A DNA stretch of 64,000 nt from Pacificimonas sp963710205 (GTDB lineage: Bacteria > Pseudomonadota > Alphaproteobacteria > Sphingomonadales > Sphingomonadaceae). The stretch lies in NCBI GenBank assembly GCA_963710205.1, contig CAVPZG010000005.1, positions 773,286-837,285 on the forward strand, given 5' to 3'. Below, piece after piece: positions 17,028 to 26,253 of this stretch. Under the pieces are notes generated by a model that was given only the letters and a program-made list of their open reading frames with translations, did not search any database and was not told the DNA's origin. The translations under genes were made by a program, and so were the position numbers. How positions within the stretch are numbered: the stretch's first letter is position 1; each line of letters starts with the position of its first letter.

Positions 17028-18262
17028 GTCGGCTCTTTGCGTAGTTCCAGCGCATGGCGATGGATGATGTCGTCAAGAGATGCAAGCTGGGCGGCCCAGC
17101 TGTAATTCGCTTCCATGCGCGCACGTCCCGCAGCGGCAATCGCCTGCCGACGCGGCGTGTTGGCCATCAGGCCCATGATCCGGCTGGCAAAGGTTTCGGC
17201 ATCATCGGCAATGATCAGGTCCGTGCCCGCTTCCGCATGAATGCCGGTATAGGCATGTGTTGTCGCAACGACCGGCTTTCCCATTGCCATACCCTCCAGA
17301 ACCTTGTTCTGAACGCCGCGCGCAATCCGGATCGGCGCAACGGCAATGTCCGCTGCCGCGACATAGGGGCGAACATCAGCCACGCGCCCCGTGACGTAAA
17401 CGCCAGCTTCCCTGCCCATGGCCTTCACTTCCGATGTGGGACTGGAGCCCACGATCGTGAAACCGGCATCCGGCAAAGCCTCGCGTACGCGCGGCAGAAT
17501 ATCCGAAATCATCCATTTCGCGGCGTCTATATTCGGCTTGTAGTCCATTGCCCCCGTCAGGACGAGAGACGGCGATCCCAGTTTTTCGACTCTCGCAAAT
17601 TTTGCGTCGGGACTGAAATAGTCGAGATCGACGCCGTTGTTGAGAGCATAAACGGTATGGCCGTAGGATCCGGCATGGCCCCGAAACAGGGCGGCCTCTG
17701 CCTCCGACACGAACAGACAGGCATCGACGACCCGTGCGACCTGCTTCTCGAACTGCGAAAGCAGCTTCGCCTCCCGCCGGTACAGGGCTGACTTCGGCCA
17801 GCTGGCCTGCGCCGCATATTGCGTGAACTTGTCGGAATCGAGGTCGACGAAGTCCATCATCAGCAGCCGCCGACGATTGGAATACCTCATGATATAGGGC
17901 GCCATCTGACCGGAAAACGCAAAGATGTGATCGATGCCGCCACGGTCCATCAGACCGCGCACGAACTGGTGCATCCGGCGATCTTCCCACATGGCGATGG
18001 ACACCGGTTTTTCGTCTTTCAGCCCTTTTACGAGACGCTTCATGCGCTGCGACTTCTTGATATCCAGCAGCAGGACATCAGAGCAGACCTCACGCAAAAA
18101 CGCCTCGTGCTGACGGTCTTCGGGATCGTCGACAAATGCGCCCAGATGTACTTCGAAGCGCTCCGTAAGGTGGCGCAGGATATTCCATGAACGGATCTTG
18201 TCCCCCTTGTTCGGGGGATAGGGAATGCGGTGAGACAGGAAGAGGAGCTGGGGTTTCGCCAT
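17024..18262 (-). CDS. XrtA-associated family 4 glycosyltransferase (Stp1-type)
   Basis: A GT-B fold glycosyltransferase that probably builds the exopolysaccharide linked with XrtA. The start MAKPQLLFLSHRIPYPPNKG at 18262 gives 412 aa and overlaps the FemAB stop (TGATG); the longer upstream reading is antisense-like and unconserved. The donor-binding half contains LTGAMDYKPNIDAAKW, FTIVGSSPTSEV and a GVQNKVLEGMAMGKPVVATT segment, the E-x7-E-like region of GT4 enzymes. The PPNKGDKIRSWN acceptor-side motif is characteristic of this PEP-CTERM-linked subgroup. Confidence 0.93.
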   Translation of the reverse strand: MAKPQLLFLSHRIPYPPNKGDKIRSWNILRHLTERFEVHLGAFVDDPEDRQHEAFLREVCSDVLLLDIKKSQRMKRLVKGLKDEKPVSIAMWEDRRMHQFVRGLMDRGGIDHIFAFSGQMAPYIMRYSNRRRLLMMDFVDLDSDKFTQYAAQASWPKSALYRREAKLLSQFEKQVARVVDACLFVSEAEAALFRGHAGSYGHTVYALNNGVDLDYFSPDAKFARVEKLGSPSLVLTGAMDYKPNIDAAKWMISDILPRVREALPDAGFTIVGSSPTSEVKAMGREAGVYVTGRVADVRPYVAAADIAVAPIRIARGVQNKVLEGMAMGKPVVATTHAYTGIHAEAGTDLIIADDAETFASRIMGLMANTPRRQAIAAAGRARMEANYSWAAQLASLDDIIHRHALELRKEPT

Positions 18263-19311
18263 CAGCCCAGATTCCTGGCGATCAATGGTCCGGCCGCGTT
18301 GGCCAGCCAGAGTGGCAGGCGCTGCCATATTTCCGTCATCGCCTTGAATTTCGGGCTATTCGGGTTGAGGTCGGGCATGTCCGTTCCCGGTGCCAGGCGA
18401 TATTCATAGGTCAATGGCTGCGGTTCAAAACCCCAGTTCTTCTTGTAGCTATAGGGCCCGGTGCCGACCTTGGACCGGCCAAAATCAAATGAGGTGCAAC
18501 CGCGTTTCCGCGCATGTTCCATCAGCATCCAGTACATATGTTCGTTCGCGCGCAAACTACGCGCCTCGAGCGTCCCCCCGCCCCAATAGGGATAAACCGT
18601 GCCCCCATGATATAAGGAAAGAACGGAAGCGACAGGCGCGCCGTCCTTGTACACGGTCAGGATATCCGCATCCGCGCCAAAGCGTGAGAGCACCTCCCGA
18701 AACAGGCCACGCGGAAAAACGGGCGTACCGAGATTGCGGACGCTCGTACTGTAAATCCGGTAATGGTCGTCCAGAGCCTTCCCGTCGCTGGCGATGCGGA
18801 CATCGAGGCCAAGCTTCAGGGATTTTCTCACCTCCGCGCGCTGTTTACGGGGAATGGCCGTCAGGTTTTCTTCGGTCGTCTTTGCTATTGGCTTTACGAA
18901 GCCCGCGTAGATGCCTTCCTTCCGGGCCCAATCCTGATGCAGGGGATCTACAGTGCGATATTCCAGCACATCGATGCCGCCGTCCCGCGCAATTTTCCAT
19001 GCAGCGGAATCAAGCGCTGCAAGTGCAGCCTCGTCATCAAACAGAGGGCCTCCGCCAACAGCAAAGCCGCAGGATACCAGATTCTTTCCAAACAAGAGCG
19101 AGCGTATTTCAGTGAGCGGCAGCGCTCCCACCACCCGGTCGCGGCGCTTCGCAACCAGATAATGCGCCTTCTGCCGGCAAGCGGCGGCGATCGCATCGCC
19201 CCAGGCACGGCGGTGAAATGGCAAGGCGGCGGCAGAGCCCGCCACATAATCATCAAAAGCGGTCAGGTCGTCCGCAACGACGACCGCGTTTTCCCCATCT
19301 GCACCGGTCAT
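18262..19311 (-). CDS. XrtA/PEP-CTERM-associated FemAB-family protein
   Basis: A 349-aa double-GNAT protein of the FemAB type. FemAB enzymes transfer aminoacyl groups from tRNA, and the homologues in exosortase A loci may add an acyl or aminoacyl group to the polysaccharide or its carrier. Visible are PFHRRAWGDAIAAACRQKAH near the N-terminus and the C-terminal GNAT half with PYWGGGTLEARSLRANEHMY and TSFDFGRSKVGTGPYSYKKN, the FDFGRS motif typical of this subgroup. Overlaps on both sides (4 bp with the deacetylase, 1 bp with the glycosyltransferase) place it inside the operon. Confidence 0.9.
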   Translation of the reverse strand: MTGADGENAVVVADDLTAFDDYVAGSAAALPFHRRAWGDAIAAACRQKAHYLVAKRRDRVVGALPLTEIRSLLFGKNLVSCGFAVGGGPLFDDEAALAALDSAAWKIARDGGIDVLEYRTVDPLHQDWARKEGIYAGFVKPIAKTTEENLTAIPRKQRAEVRKSLKLGLDVRIASDGKALDDHYRIYSTSVRNLGTPVFPRGLFREVLSRFGADADILTVYKDGAPVASVLSLYHGGTVYPYWGGGTLEARSLRANEHMYWMLMEHARKRGCTSFDFGRSKVGTGPYSYKKNWGFEPQPLTYEYRLAPGTDMPDLNPNSPKFKAMTEIWQRLPLWLANAAGPLIARNLG

Positions 19312-20174
19312 GCGGCCAGACGTTTCTCTTCGGGCAGGAATACACGGTCCATCCGGTCATAGCGAAAGCGCTTCAGCAGCTTTTCCAGTTTGGCCTGCAT
19401 GACGTCCAGATTCGTATAATGGCGAATGCGCGATTTCAGCGGTGCACCCGCGATGCGGGGCTGTTCGGGGTCGATTTCCCAGGGATGGAAATAGAACAGG
19501 GTTGGCTGCCGCTCGATACGGTTCACACGATCGATCGCCCATGTGGAGAAACCATAAGGCAGCAGGCGAAAGAACCCGCCCCCTCCACAGGCCATGCGGC
19601 GGCCCATATATTCGACGGTGGTCACGGGAATCTCGATCATGTCCGACCCGGATACGGGCTGATGCGAAAAGCGCGGCGCCTCCGGCCAGCCATAATGGTC
19701 CGACTGAATGGGGGCGACACTGGACGAATAGCGATATCCCTCCTCAGCCAGAATATCGAGCGCCCATTTATTGGCCTTGCCGATGGAAAAACTCGGCGCA
19801 CGATAGCCTATGACTTCCGTTCCGGCAGCGTCCTCGATCAGCGCCTTGGCTTTTCTCAGGTCGGCGCGAAATTCATCCGGCGTGAAGCTGTGGACGCGGT
19901 CATGGGCATAGCCGTGACTCGCTATCTCGTGACCGCGCTCGACAATGTCGCGGATCAGGTCGGGCGCCCGCTCGGCGACCCAGCCCAGTGTGAAGAACGT
20001 AGCCTTGACGCCGTGCGCCTCAAACATATCAAGCGAACGGCGCGTGTTGGCCGCAACACGGCTGCGATAATCCGGCCAGTCGCTACGATCGACGACATTC
20101 TCAAAGGCGCCGACCTGAAAATGCTCTTCCACGTCCACCGACATGGCGTTGGTAATGGGCGCGGTCCTTGTCAC
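19308..20174 (-). CDS. XrtA-associated polysaccharide deacetylase
   Basis: A 288-aa NodB-fold deacetylase, probably acting on N-acetylated sugars of the exopolysaccharide. The catalytic metal motifs are MSVDVEEHFQ (Asp-Asp equivalent), ASHGYAHDRVHSFTPDEF (His-x-x-x-His), IGYRAPSFSIG (conserved Arg) and FYFHPWEIDPEQPRI (catalytic His). A DUF3473-like C-terminus matches the PEP-CTERM subgroup. The start overlaps no gene but lies 5 bp after the ATPase stop. Confidence 0.95.
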   Translation of the reverse strand: MTRTAPITNAMSVDVEEHFQVGAFENVVDRSDWPDYRSRVAANTRRSLDMFEAHGVKATFFTLGWVAERAPDLIRDIVERGHEIASHGYAHDRVHSFTPDEFRADLRKAKALIEDAAGTEVIGYRAPSFSIGKANKWALDILAEEGYRYSSSVAPIQSDHYGWPEAPRFSHQPVSGSDMIEIPVTTVEYMGRRMACGGGGFFRLLPYGFSTWAIDRVNRIERQPTLFYFHPWEIDPEQPRIAGAPLKSRIRHYTNLDVMQAKLEKLLKRFRYDRMDRVFLPEEKRLAA

Positions 20175-20179
20175 CAGCG

Positions 20180-21250
20180 CTACTCTGCGGCTTTGCCCAG
20201 CTCGGCATCGGCGGACATAAGCTCAACCTGCCCCGACAGTTCGGAAACCATACCCAGCAGCTGTTTCAGAACGCGGTCATGCGCGCCAACTTTCTGTTCC
20301 AGGCGCTCCAGCTGTTCCCTTGTCCCGCTGTCCGCTGGGACGGAAGCCGAAGGCGCAGCGCCTGGATTGAGGGGCGCGACGTTGCCGGCGCGGGCGGCCT
20401 CCACCTGACGATGAAAGGCAGCCCGTTCGGGCATGGCATTGTCTTCATCGAAATCGGCAACGACATCCTTGATGAGATCGCCATCGATTGTCGCCACTTC
20501 ATCCATGCCGGCGAACAGCAGGATACGCGACATCAGATTGTTTACGCGGCGCGGCACACCGCCCGACGCCGTGTAAAGCTCTTCAAACGCATCCGGCGTG
20601 AAGGACGGGTTTCCCTTCCAGTTGCAGCGGGAAAGCCGGCTTTCGATATAGGTCTGCATCTCGTCTTCGCGCATCGGGGACAGATGATGGGACGCGATAA
20701 TGCGCTGCCGCAGCTGCTCCAGGTTGGGCGCAGTCGACAGGCGGGCACGGAATTCGGGCTGCCCCAGCAAAATCGTTTGCAGAAGCGATTCGCCCCCCTC
20801 CTGAAAATTGGAGAGCATTCGCAGTTCTTCGATCGCCTCGAACGGCAGGTTTTGCGCCTCATCAACGATCAGTACCGAACGCTTGCCAGAGCGATGCTGA
20901 CTGCGCAGGAACTGTTCCAGCTGGTTCAGCAGAACGGCCTTGTCGGAACCGGCTGGCTCCATGCCAAAACTGTCCACCGCCAGGCGCAACAGATCAGGAC
21001 CGTTGATCATTGACGTGACGATATTGCCAATGGCGATCTTGTCGGCGCTCTTCTGCTGCAAAAGACGCGCGACAAGGGTCGTCTTGCCGGCACCGATATC
21101 GCCAGTGACGATAATGAAGCCCTCGCCCTGCGACAGGCCGTAGGTCAGATAGGCCATCGCCTTGTTGTGGGTCTTGGTATCGACATAGAAATCCGGATCC
21201 GGCGTCAGCTGGAACGGCTTCCCACTCAGCCCGTAAAAGTCCGTGTACAT
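20180..21250 (-). CDS. XrtA/PEP-CTERM-associated AAA ATPase (ExeA-like)
   Basis: A 356-aa ATPase resembling ExeA/GspA-type AAA proteins. The start MYTDFYGLSGKPFQLTPDPD at 21250 is the conserved opening of the family. Walker A is VTGDIGAGKTTLVARLL and Walker B SVLIVDEAQNLPFEA. The region to about residue 270 is AAA, followed by a low-complexity linker and a C-terminal coiled coil (EQLERLEQKVGAHDRVLKQL). It presumably energises assembly or export in the exosortase A locus. The partner is the outer-membrane protein encoded just upstream. Confidence 0.93.
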   Translation of the reverse strand: MYTDFYGLSGKPFQLTPDPDFYVDTKTHNKAMAYLTYGLSQGEGFIIVTGDIGAGKTTLVARLLQQKSADKIAIGNIVTSMINGPDLLRLAVDSFGMEPAGSDKAVLLNQLEQFLRSQHRSGKRSVLIVDEAQNLPFEAIEELRMLSNFQEGGESLLQTILLGQPEFRARLSTAPNLEQLRQRIIASHHLSPMREDEMQTYIESRLSRCNWKGNPSFTPDAFEELYTASGGVPRRVNNLMSRILLFAGMDEVATIDGDLIKDVVADFDEDNAMPERAAFHRQVEAARAGNVAPLNPGAAPSASVPADSGTREQLERLEQKVGAHDRVLKQLLGMVSELSGQVELMSADAELGKAAE

Positions 21251-21260
21251 TATGTCGTTC

Positions 21261-22907
21261 CTAGAACCTGTAGCCGATGCCGACGGAGCCGCTAAAGGTC
21301 TCGCTATTGCCGGCAAAGTCACCCTCGGCCCGCCGGAATGAAGCCGCACCGCGGCCAGACACGAAAATGCTCTGGCCCAGATCGCGCGTGTAATAGGCGG
21401 TCGCCGTGAAAATCGTGTCCTGCCGATCATTCACCAGGGCATAGTCATTGCGGCTCAAGCTGGCGGCAACACCCACCGTCTGCGAGTCGGGCAAGGCCCA
21501 GGCCGCGTTTCCGCGAATGCCGAAGCTGGTGTCATCCCCTGTGAATTCGTCTGTGACGTCCGGGTCAAAGGCTGTCTGCAACTGCTGCAGATCGACATAA
21601 TTGCGCTGATTGTAGAAAAGCGAGCCGCCCGCGGAAAGCCTGTCCTTGGCGTATTGCACCCCGACGGTTCCCGTCCGATTGCGGAATGTCGCCGGTATGA
21701 CCGACTGGGTAAATCCGCTCAGGCAGTCACCGGTCACGGGATCGAACCCGTCTATGCAAAGCGGCACGTCGGTCAGGTTCCCAACGCGCTGCACGCCAAA
21801 TATCACGTCATTGAAGCTTTGGGTCAAAAGGCGCGAAAAGCTCGAAATACCTTCGTTATAGCTGCCGGTCACTGTCAAGCGCGGGGTCGGCTGCAAAGAG
21901 AGAAATGCGTTAAAGTTCGGATCGCCGTAGCGATAGCCGCCACTGAAGCCAACTGTCGTGCGCCGGTTTGGCGTGTAGGTAAAACCGCCAACGCCGAAAG
22001 CCCCGCTGCGTTCGAACGCAGTGCGGCGCGGATTGGCGGGATCAGGCACGAAATCCCCGTCGGGCCCAAGCACCGGAAGGCCTGTCACCTCGTCATACAG
22101 GATGGAATCCTGCGTGTTCAGAATGTCCTCATAGCCGCCTTCCAGCGTCAGCAGGAGTTTGCGGCTAACGCGGTAGTTGCCCTGCAGGCTGGCGCTATAG
22201 GCGCGATAACGCTGGTCCAGCTCGTCGATATTCTCGTCCGTCCAGCTGCCGATGGCGCGTATGCCGAGCCGATGCTGACGCGGCGTACTGCCAATGGAAA
22301 GCCTTGCCACCTGCGACAGGGAATCGCTCAGCCCGCGCGCCGTCGCACCGCGTCCGTCCAGACCCAGATCGCCCTGACGGGTTCGGGCGTCTCCATCAAT
22401 TCCGTCAACGGTCGTCAGGCCAACTCGATAGCTGGCGTCGACGCTGTAGTCGCCGCCAAGTCGCTGTTGCAGACGCGGTTCCGCATAAACGGAAAAGACC
22501 TGCACCTGATTGCCATTGGCGGCATCGACATCCTGTCCGGCAAAGCCGCGCTGATCGCGGTCCGTTTGCCGTGCCTGGCCGCCGAAGCCGAGGAAGATCG
22601 TGTCCTCGACAATGCCGGCATCGAACGCCGCCGCGCCGCCGACGCGGTAGTTTCGGTCTAGATCGCCAAATTCCTCGAACCGGCGGGCGACCGTGGCATT
22701 CACATTGCCGTTGAGCCGGTTTGTTCGGACGGTTGCGATCGTCGTCCCCGATGCTTCCAGATAGCCCGTTGTCCCGCGAAAGCTGTTCGACGTGTCCGTG
22801 ACGACCTGCCTCAGCTGGACCGATCCACCCACATCCACTTCCGCGTGCAACGGCGTCACAAACACAGCAACGACAAGGCCGGAAGCGATTGCGGTGGTGC
22901 TTTTCAT
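21261..22907 (-). CDS. XrtA/PEP-CTERM-associated outer-membrane beta-barrel protein
   Basis: A 548-aa protein with a signal peptide (MKSTTAIASGLVVAVFVTPL, cut after HA) and alternating hydrophobic/polar strands. It ends in Phe (SGSVGIGYRF), the mark of an outer-membrane beta barrel. The start at 22907 is immediately behind the kinase stop. It belongs to the PEP-CTERM-associated outer-membrane family always found with exosortase A and may form the export pore for the polysaccharide. Repeated segments such as LTVTGSYNEGISSFSRLL match barrel strands. The upstream in-frame extension overlaps the kinase and was rejected. Confidence 0.9.
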   Translation of the reverse strand: MKSTTAIASGLVVAVFVTPLHAEVDVGGSVQLRQVVTDTSNSFRGTTGYLEASGTTIATVRTNRLNGNVNATVARRFEEFGDLDRNYRVGGAAAFDAGIVEDTIFLGFGGQARQTDRDQRGFAGQDVDAANGNQVQVFSVYAEPRLQQRLGGDYSVDASYRVGLTTVDGIDGDARTRQGDLGLDGRGATARGLSDSLSQVARLSIGSTPRQHRLGIRAIGSWTDENIDELDQRYRAYSASLQGNYRVSRKLLLTLEGGYEDILNTQDSILYDEVTGLPVLGPDGDFVPDPANPRRTAFERSGAFGVGGFTYTPNRRTTVGFSGGYRYGDPNFNAFLSLQPTPRLTVTGSYNEGISSFSRLLTQSFNDVIFGVQRVGNLTDVPLCIDGFDPVTGDCLSGFTQSVIPATFRNRTGTVGVQYAKDRLSAGGSLFYNQRNYVDLQQLQTAFDPDVTDEFTGDDTSFGIRGNAAWALPDSQTVGVAASLSRNDYALVNDRQDTIFTATAYYTRDLGQSIFVSGRGAASFRRAEGDFAGNSETFSGSVGIGYRF

Positions 22908-22908
22908 G

Positions 22909-23838
22909 TCAGGTCCCATATCCGTAGTAAGTGCCGAAGCGCCGACCAATGCCGGCATAACGCGCCTTGTTAAGCAACATGGATACATTATCGCAGACGG
23001 ACATCATCGCCAAACCATCGCGCAGTTCAGCGTCACGCGTCGTCTCCGCTTCCACTACGAACAGCACTTGACCCACATGCAGCGCAAGGACCGATGCGGC
23101 GGATGATGCCAGACAGGGGGGTGAGTCGAAAATCACGATGCGATCGCTATAGCGGCGCGCAATCTCATCGATCATGCCGCCCATCCGCTCCGATGCGAGC
23201 AATTCCGTTGTCAGATTATGCTGGCGGCCCGCGGGCAATACCGAGAAGTTATCGATGTTTGTCTTGATAAGGCAGTCGGACAGTTCAATCGATGGATCCG
23301 CCACCACGTCAATCAGTCCCTTGCCGCCCTCAAGGCCAAGCGTCGACAGAATCTCCGGCTTCGCAAAATCGGCATCGACCAGAAGGACCGTCACGTCCCG
23401 TTCCGACGCGATGGAAAGAGCCAGATTCGTGGCACAGAAAGTCTTGCCCTCGTTCGGCTGAGACGAGCAGACCAGAATCAGATTGCCATTTTCGATCCGC
23501 CGGTCACCTTCGGCCATGGCATTGATCAGCAGCTGGCGTTTTACGATGCGAAATTCTTCTGCAGTGGCCGTAGCGGGACTATCCGGTACAACATAGCCCA
23601 GGTCCCGCAGTGCCGCGAGATCAATATTGCCCTGGCGGCTCTGCTTGGTCGGCTCCTTCTTGACTGGAGCGGGGGACGGCTGTGCCGCCGATATTATGGC
23701 TGGTTTGCTTGCCTCCACTTTTGGCTGGCGAACGAGCGCCGCTTTTGGCGGGGCGTTCGCCTCCAGTTCGGCGGCGGCGCGCTCCAAAAGTGAAGCGCGG
23801 CGGGCGGCGCGGTCTTCCTTGCTGATCTCATCGCTCAT
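22909..23838 (-). CDS. XrtA-associated bacterial tyrosine kinase (BY-kinase)
   Basis: A 309-aa cytoplasmic tyrosine autokinase with no membrane part; it works with the Wzz-like protein encoded upstream. P-loop CSSQPNEGKTFCATNLALS (about residues 125-143), Walker A' VTVLLVDADFAKPEI, and Walker B RIVIFDSPPCL are present. The C-terminal tail GIGRRFGTYYGYGT holds a short tyrosine cluster that can be autophosphorylated, controlling polymer length. The N-terminal 100 residues are low-complexity. Confidence 0.94.
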   Translation of the reverse strand: MSDEISKEDRAARRASLLERAAAELEANAPPKAALVRQPKVEASKPAIISAAQPSPAPVKKEPTKQSRQGNIDLAALRDLGYVVPDSPATATAEEFRIVKRQLLINAMAEGDRRIENGNLILVCSSQPNEGKTFCATNLALSIASERDVTVLLVDADFAKPEILSTLGLEGGKGLIDVVADPSIELSDCLIKTNIDNFSVLPAGRQHNLTTELLASERMGGMIDEIARRYSDRIVIFDSPPCLASSAASVLALHVGQVLFVVEAETTRDAELRDGLAMMSVCDNVSMLLNKARYAGIGRRFGTYYGYGT

Positions 23839-23850
23839 GGGGAAGTGCTC

Positions 23851-25389
23851 CTAGATAAGTTCGTAGAGCAGAAGCGCAGCGTAGACCGCGATCAGCCCAA
23901 GAGAGAGGACCGTGAAGCCGGCGAGGCGCAAGCGGTTTTGTGCCCGGTCCTGCTCTGTGACGATTTCTGAAATCGCGCCCAGCACGGGCACGTCGAATTT
24001 ATTCTCGAGTTGTCCCGCGGTGGCGAAGCTCGCCCGCACCTGACTGGCGAGAAACGCCAGCGCTATCCCGGCAGCGGCGGCGGCTATGAATACGACCGAC
24101 AGGAACAGCGGACGGTTCGGCGCGACGGGCTCGCGCGGCTGCGAAGGCGGATCGACAACCTGAAAGCGGATCTGCTGTGTCTGCGTCTGGACATCGCTTT
24201 GCAGGCGGATTTCCTCACGGCTTTCCAGCAAGGCCTCGTACTGGCTTTTCAGGACGCCATAGTCGCGGTTCAACTTGGTTTGCTCCGCAACGATGCCAGG
24301 CTGCTCGGTCTGTTTCTGCTCCAGATCCGCAATGGCGGAACGCAGCCTGCTTGCACGGGCGGACAACTCGGCAACCTGCCCCTGACGCTGGAAGACGAGA
24401 GAGCGAAGATTGACGTAAACGGGATTGCTTGCCTGCGGTGCGGCACTGACGCCCTGCGCGCGAAGTTCGGCTTCTTCCGCCTGCGCCTGCGCTTCCAGAC
24501 GCTCGATCTGCCGCTTGGCCAGAATCACGTCGGGATGGCTTTCGAGACGCCCAGCGGCGTAAAGCTCGCTAAGCTGCTGCTCCATCATATTGGCCCTGGC
24601 CCGCGCGGGCGATGCGGATTGAATGGGCGCTACCGCGCTGCCGCGTATCGTCGCCGGTGTCGAACCGATCTGGCTGCGAAGCGCGCTAAGCCCATTCTGG
24701 GCCTGCGCCAGTTCCAGCTGTACACCGTCGAGCTCGGCGCGCGCACGAGACAAGCGCTCGGTAATATTGCCCTCACCAGGCAACTGACCAAGATATTTGG
24801 CCTCGAATTCCGCCTTTCGCTGCTCGGCCTGTTCCAGTTCGCGCTCGCGCTGGGCCAGCTGGTCCTCGAAGAAGCGGATGGCCTCATTGATGTCATCACG
24901 ATCCGCCGTGACATTCTCTTCCATGAAAATCTGCAGCAGGTTGTCGACGATGTTGCGGGCAAGATCGGCATTTTCCTGGTCCGTTCGGCCGGATTCCGAC
25001 GCGACATAGGAAATAGTGAACAGATTGTTGGACTGACTTGCGACCGTTATATTCTCGCTAAGTTCCGCAATCGCCGCGTCAACCTGGGCCTCATCCTCAA
25101 GGCCGATATCGAGTTCCGTGCGCCTCAGCACCTTTTCCAGATTCAAACGGCTTGTCAGCGTCTGACGGACGATGTTCAGTTCACGTCCCGTACCTCCGAT
25201 GCCCATCTCCCGCTGGATGATCGAGCCGGATTCCACCAGGATGCGCGCGCTCGATTCATAGGAATTCGGAATCGTGGCGACAAAGATCCAGCCGATCAGG
25301 CAGATGATCCACGCCGCGATCACGGCCCACCACCGCTTGCGCCACACCCCGTAAAGGGTGGTCATTAGTTCTTCTTGCAGACTGTGCAT
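23851..25389 (-). CDS. XrtA-associated polysaccharide chain-length determinant (Wzz/GNVR)
   Basis: A 512-aa inner-membrane polysaccharide co-polymerase. The N-terminal Wzz domain has a membrane helix (WWAVIAAWIICLIGWIFVAT) at about residue 20. A long periplasmic coiled coil spans about 165-390 (ERELEQAEQRKAEFEAKYLG, QIERLEAQAQAEEAELRAQG). The C-terminal membrane helices are VVFIAAAAAGIALAFLAS and GFTVLSLGLIAVYAALLLYE. The pair with the tyrosine kinase 12 bp downstream is the usual split PCP-2a arrangement. It regulates exopolysaccharide length. Confidence 0.94.
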   Translation of the reverse strand: MHSLQEELMTTLYGVWRKRWWAVIAAWIICLIGWIFVATIPNSYESSARILVESGSIIQREMGIGGTGRELNIVRQTLTSRLNLEKVLRRTELDIGLEDEAQVDAAIAELSENITVASQSNNLFTISYVASESGRTDQENADLARNIVDNLLQIFMEENVTADRDDINEAIRFFEDQLAQRERELEQAEQRKAEFEAKYLGQLPGEGNITERLSRARAELDGVQLELAQAQNGLSALRSQIGSTPATIRGSAVAPIQSASPARARANMMEQQLSELYAAGRLESHPDVILAKRQIERLEAQAQAEEAELRAQGVSAAPQASNPVYVNLRSLVFQRQGQVAELSARASRLRSAIADLEQKQTEQPGIVAEQTKLNRDYGVLKSQYEALLESREEIRLQSDVQTQTQQIRFQVVDPPSQPREPVAPNRPLFLSVVFIAAAAAGIALAFLASQVRASFATAGQLENKFDVPVLGAISEIVTEQDRAQNRLRLAGFTVLSLGLIAVYAALLLYELI

Positions 25390-25442
25390 AAGGCGTGAAC
25401 CGTCGTCCCTGTTTCAATATCTTGGATGGAAGGCTTCAGAGC

Positions 25443-26087
25443 TTAAAAGAAGCTTTCCGGAATGATGATCACGTCGCCAGGCTGGATCGCGACGTTCGCT
25501 GACGTGTCGCCATCCTTCAGAAGGTTTTCGATGCGCAGCGCATACTCGCTCTGCGCGCCGGTTTCGGGATCGACCCGGACCAGCCGCGCATTGTTACCGG
25601 AAGCGAACTCCGTCAGGCCGCCGACCGACACCATGACGTCGAGCAGGGTAAGCTTGTTACGGAACGGAATGGCCGAAGGGCGTGTTGCCGCGCCCACGAC
25701 ACGAACCTGCTTCGAAAGCGGGCCCTGAAAACCCGTGACGATGACCTGAACGATCGGATCGGCGATATATTCCGCCAGTTTCGTCTCGATCTCCTTGGCA
25801 AGCGCGGCCGGCGTTTTGCCTGTCACTTCCAGATCGTCGATCAACGGCGTCGTGATGCGCCCGTCGGGACGCACGGTGACAGCCGTCGAAAGCTCGGGGT
25901 TGCGCCAGACGAAAATCTGCAGCGTGTCGAGCGGGCCGATCACATAATCCTGCGCCGGGGCCGTTTCTTCCGAGCTTGACACCTTCGCTGGCGGCAATTC
26001 GGGAAGTCCGCTCGTTCCGCCGCTACAGGCTGCGAGGGCGATGGCGGGTATGATGAGACAGAGCTTGCTTGCGATATTGATCTTCAT
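25443..26087 (-). CDS. XrtA-associated polysaccharide export lipoprotein (Wza-like)
   Basis: A 214-aa lipoprotein; signal MKINIASKLCLIIPAIALAA with lipobox ALAAC places Cys at about residue 21. A Poly_export domain (DYVIGPLDTLQIFVWRNPEL) is followed by one SLBB domain (VVGAATRPSAIPFRNKLTLL). It is shorter than Wza and typical of the PEP-CTERM type, which has one SLBB repeat and works with a separate barrel. It is first in the ten-gene operon. The 166-bp gap upstream should hold the promoter, though I saw no strong consensus match there. Confidence 0.94.
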   Translation of the reverse strand: MKINIASKLCLIIPAIALAACSGGTSGLPELPPAKVSSSEETAPAQDYVIGPLDTLQIFVWRNPELSTAVTVRPDGRITTPLIDDLEVTGKTPAALAKEIETKLAEYIADPIVQVIVTGFQGPLSKQVRVVGAATRPSAIPFRNKLTLLDVMVSVGGLTEFASGNNARLVRVDPETGAQSEYALRIENLLKDGDTSANVAIQPGDVIIIPESFF

Positions 26088-26253
26088 GACGTTCAGACCC
26101 TTTTTTCATCTGCACCGAATGGCTTGAAGGGATTATCTGGCCTGGCCTTTATGCACAGCACCTTAATCAAGCCTTATTGCGGGCACGTTTCTGTTCAGAC
26201 CACGGCGCTATAGGGGAAAGCGCCTCGATTTGAAACATGTGCTTGCTACGCGA

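Noticed and set aside
24010..25368. A 452-codon plus-strand frame opposite the chain-length determinant
   Set aside because: Antisense shadow; the minus-strand product has membrane helices and coiled coil as expected.
26088..26253. A sigma-70 promoter before the exosortase operon
   Set aside because: GATAAT is present at 26132-26137 on the minus strand, but no acceptable -35 box lies at 16-18 bp, so no position is claimed.
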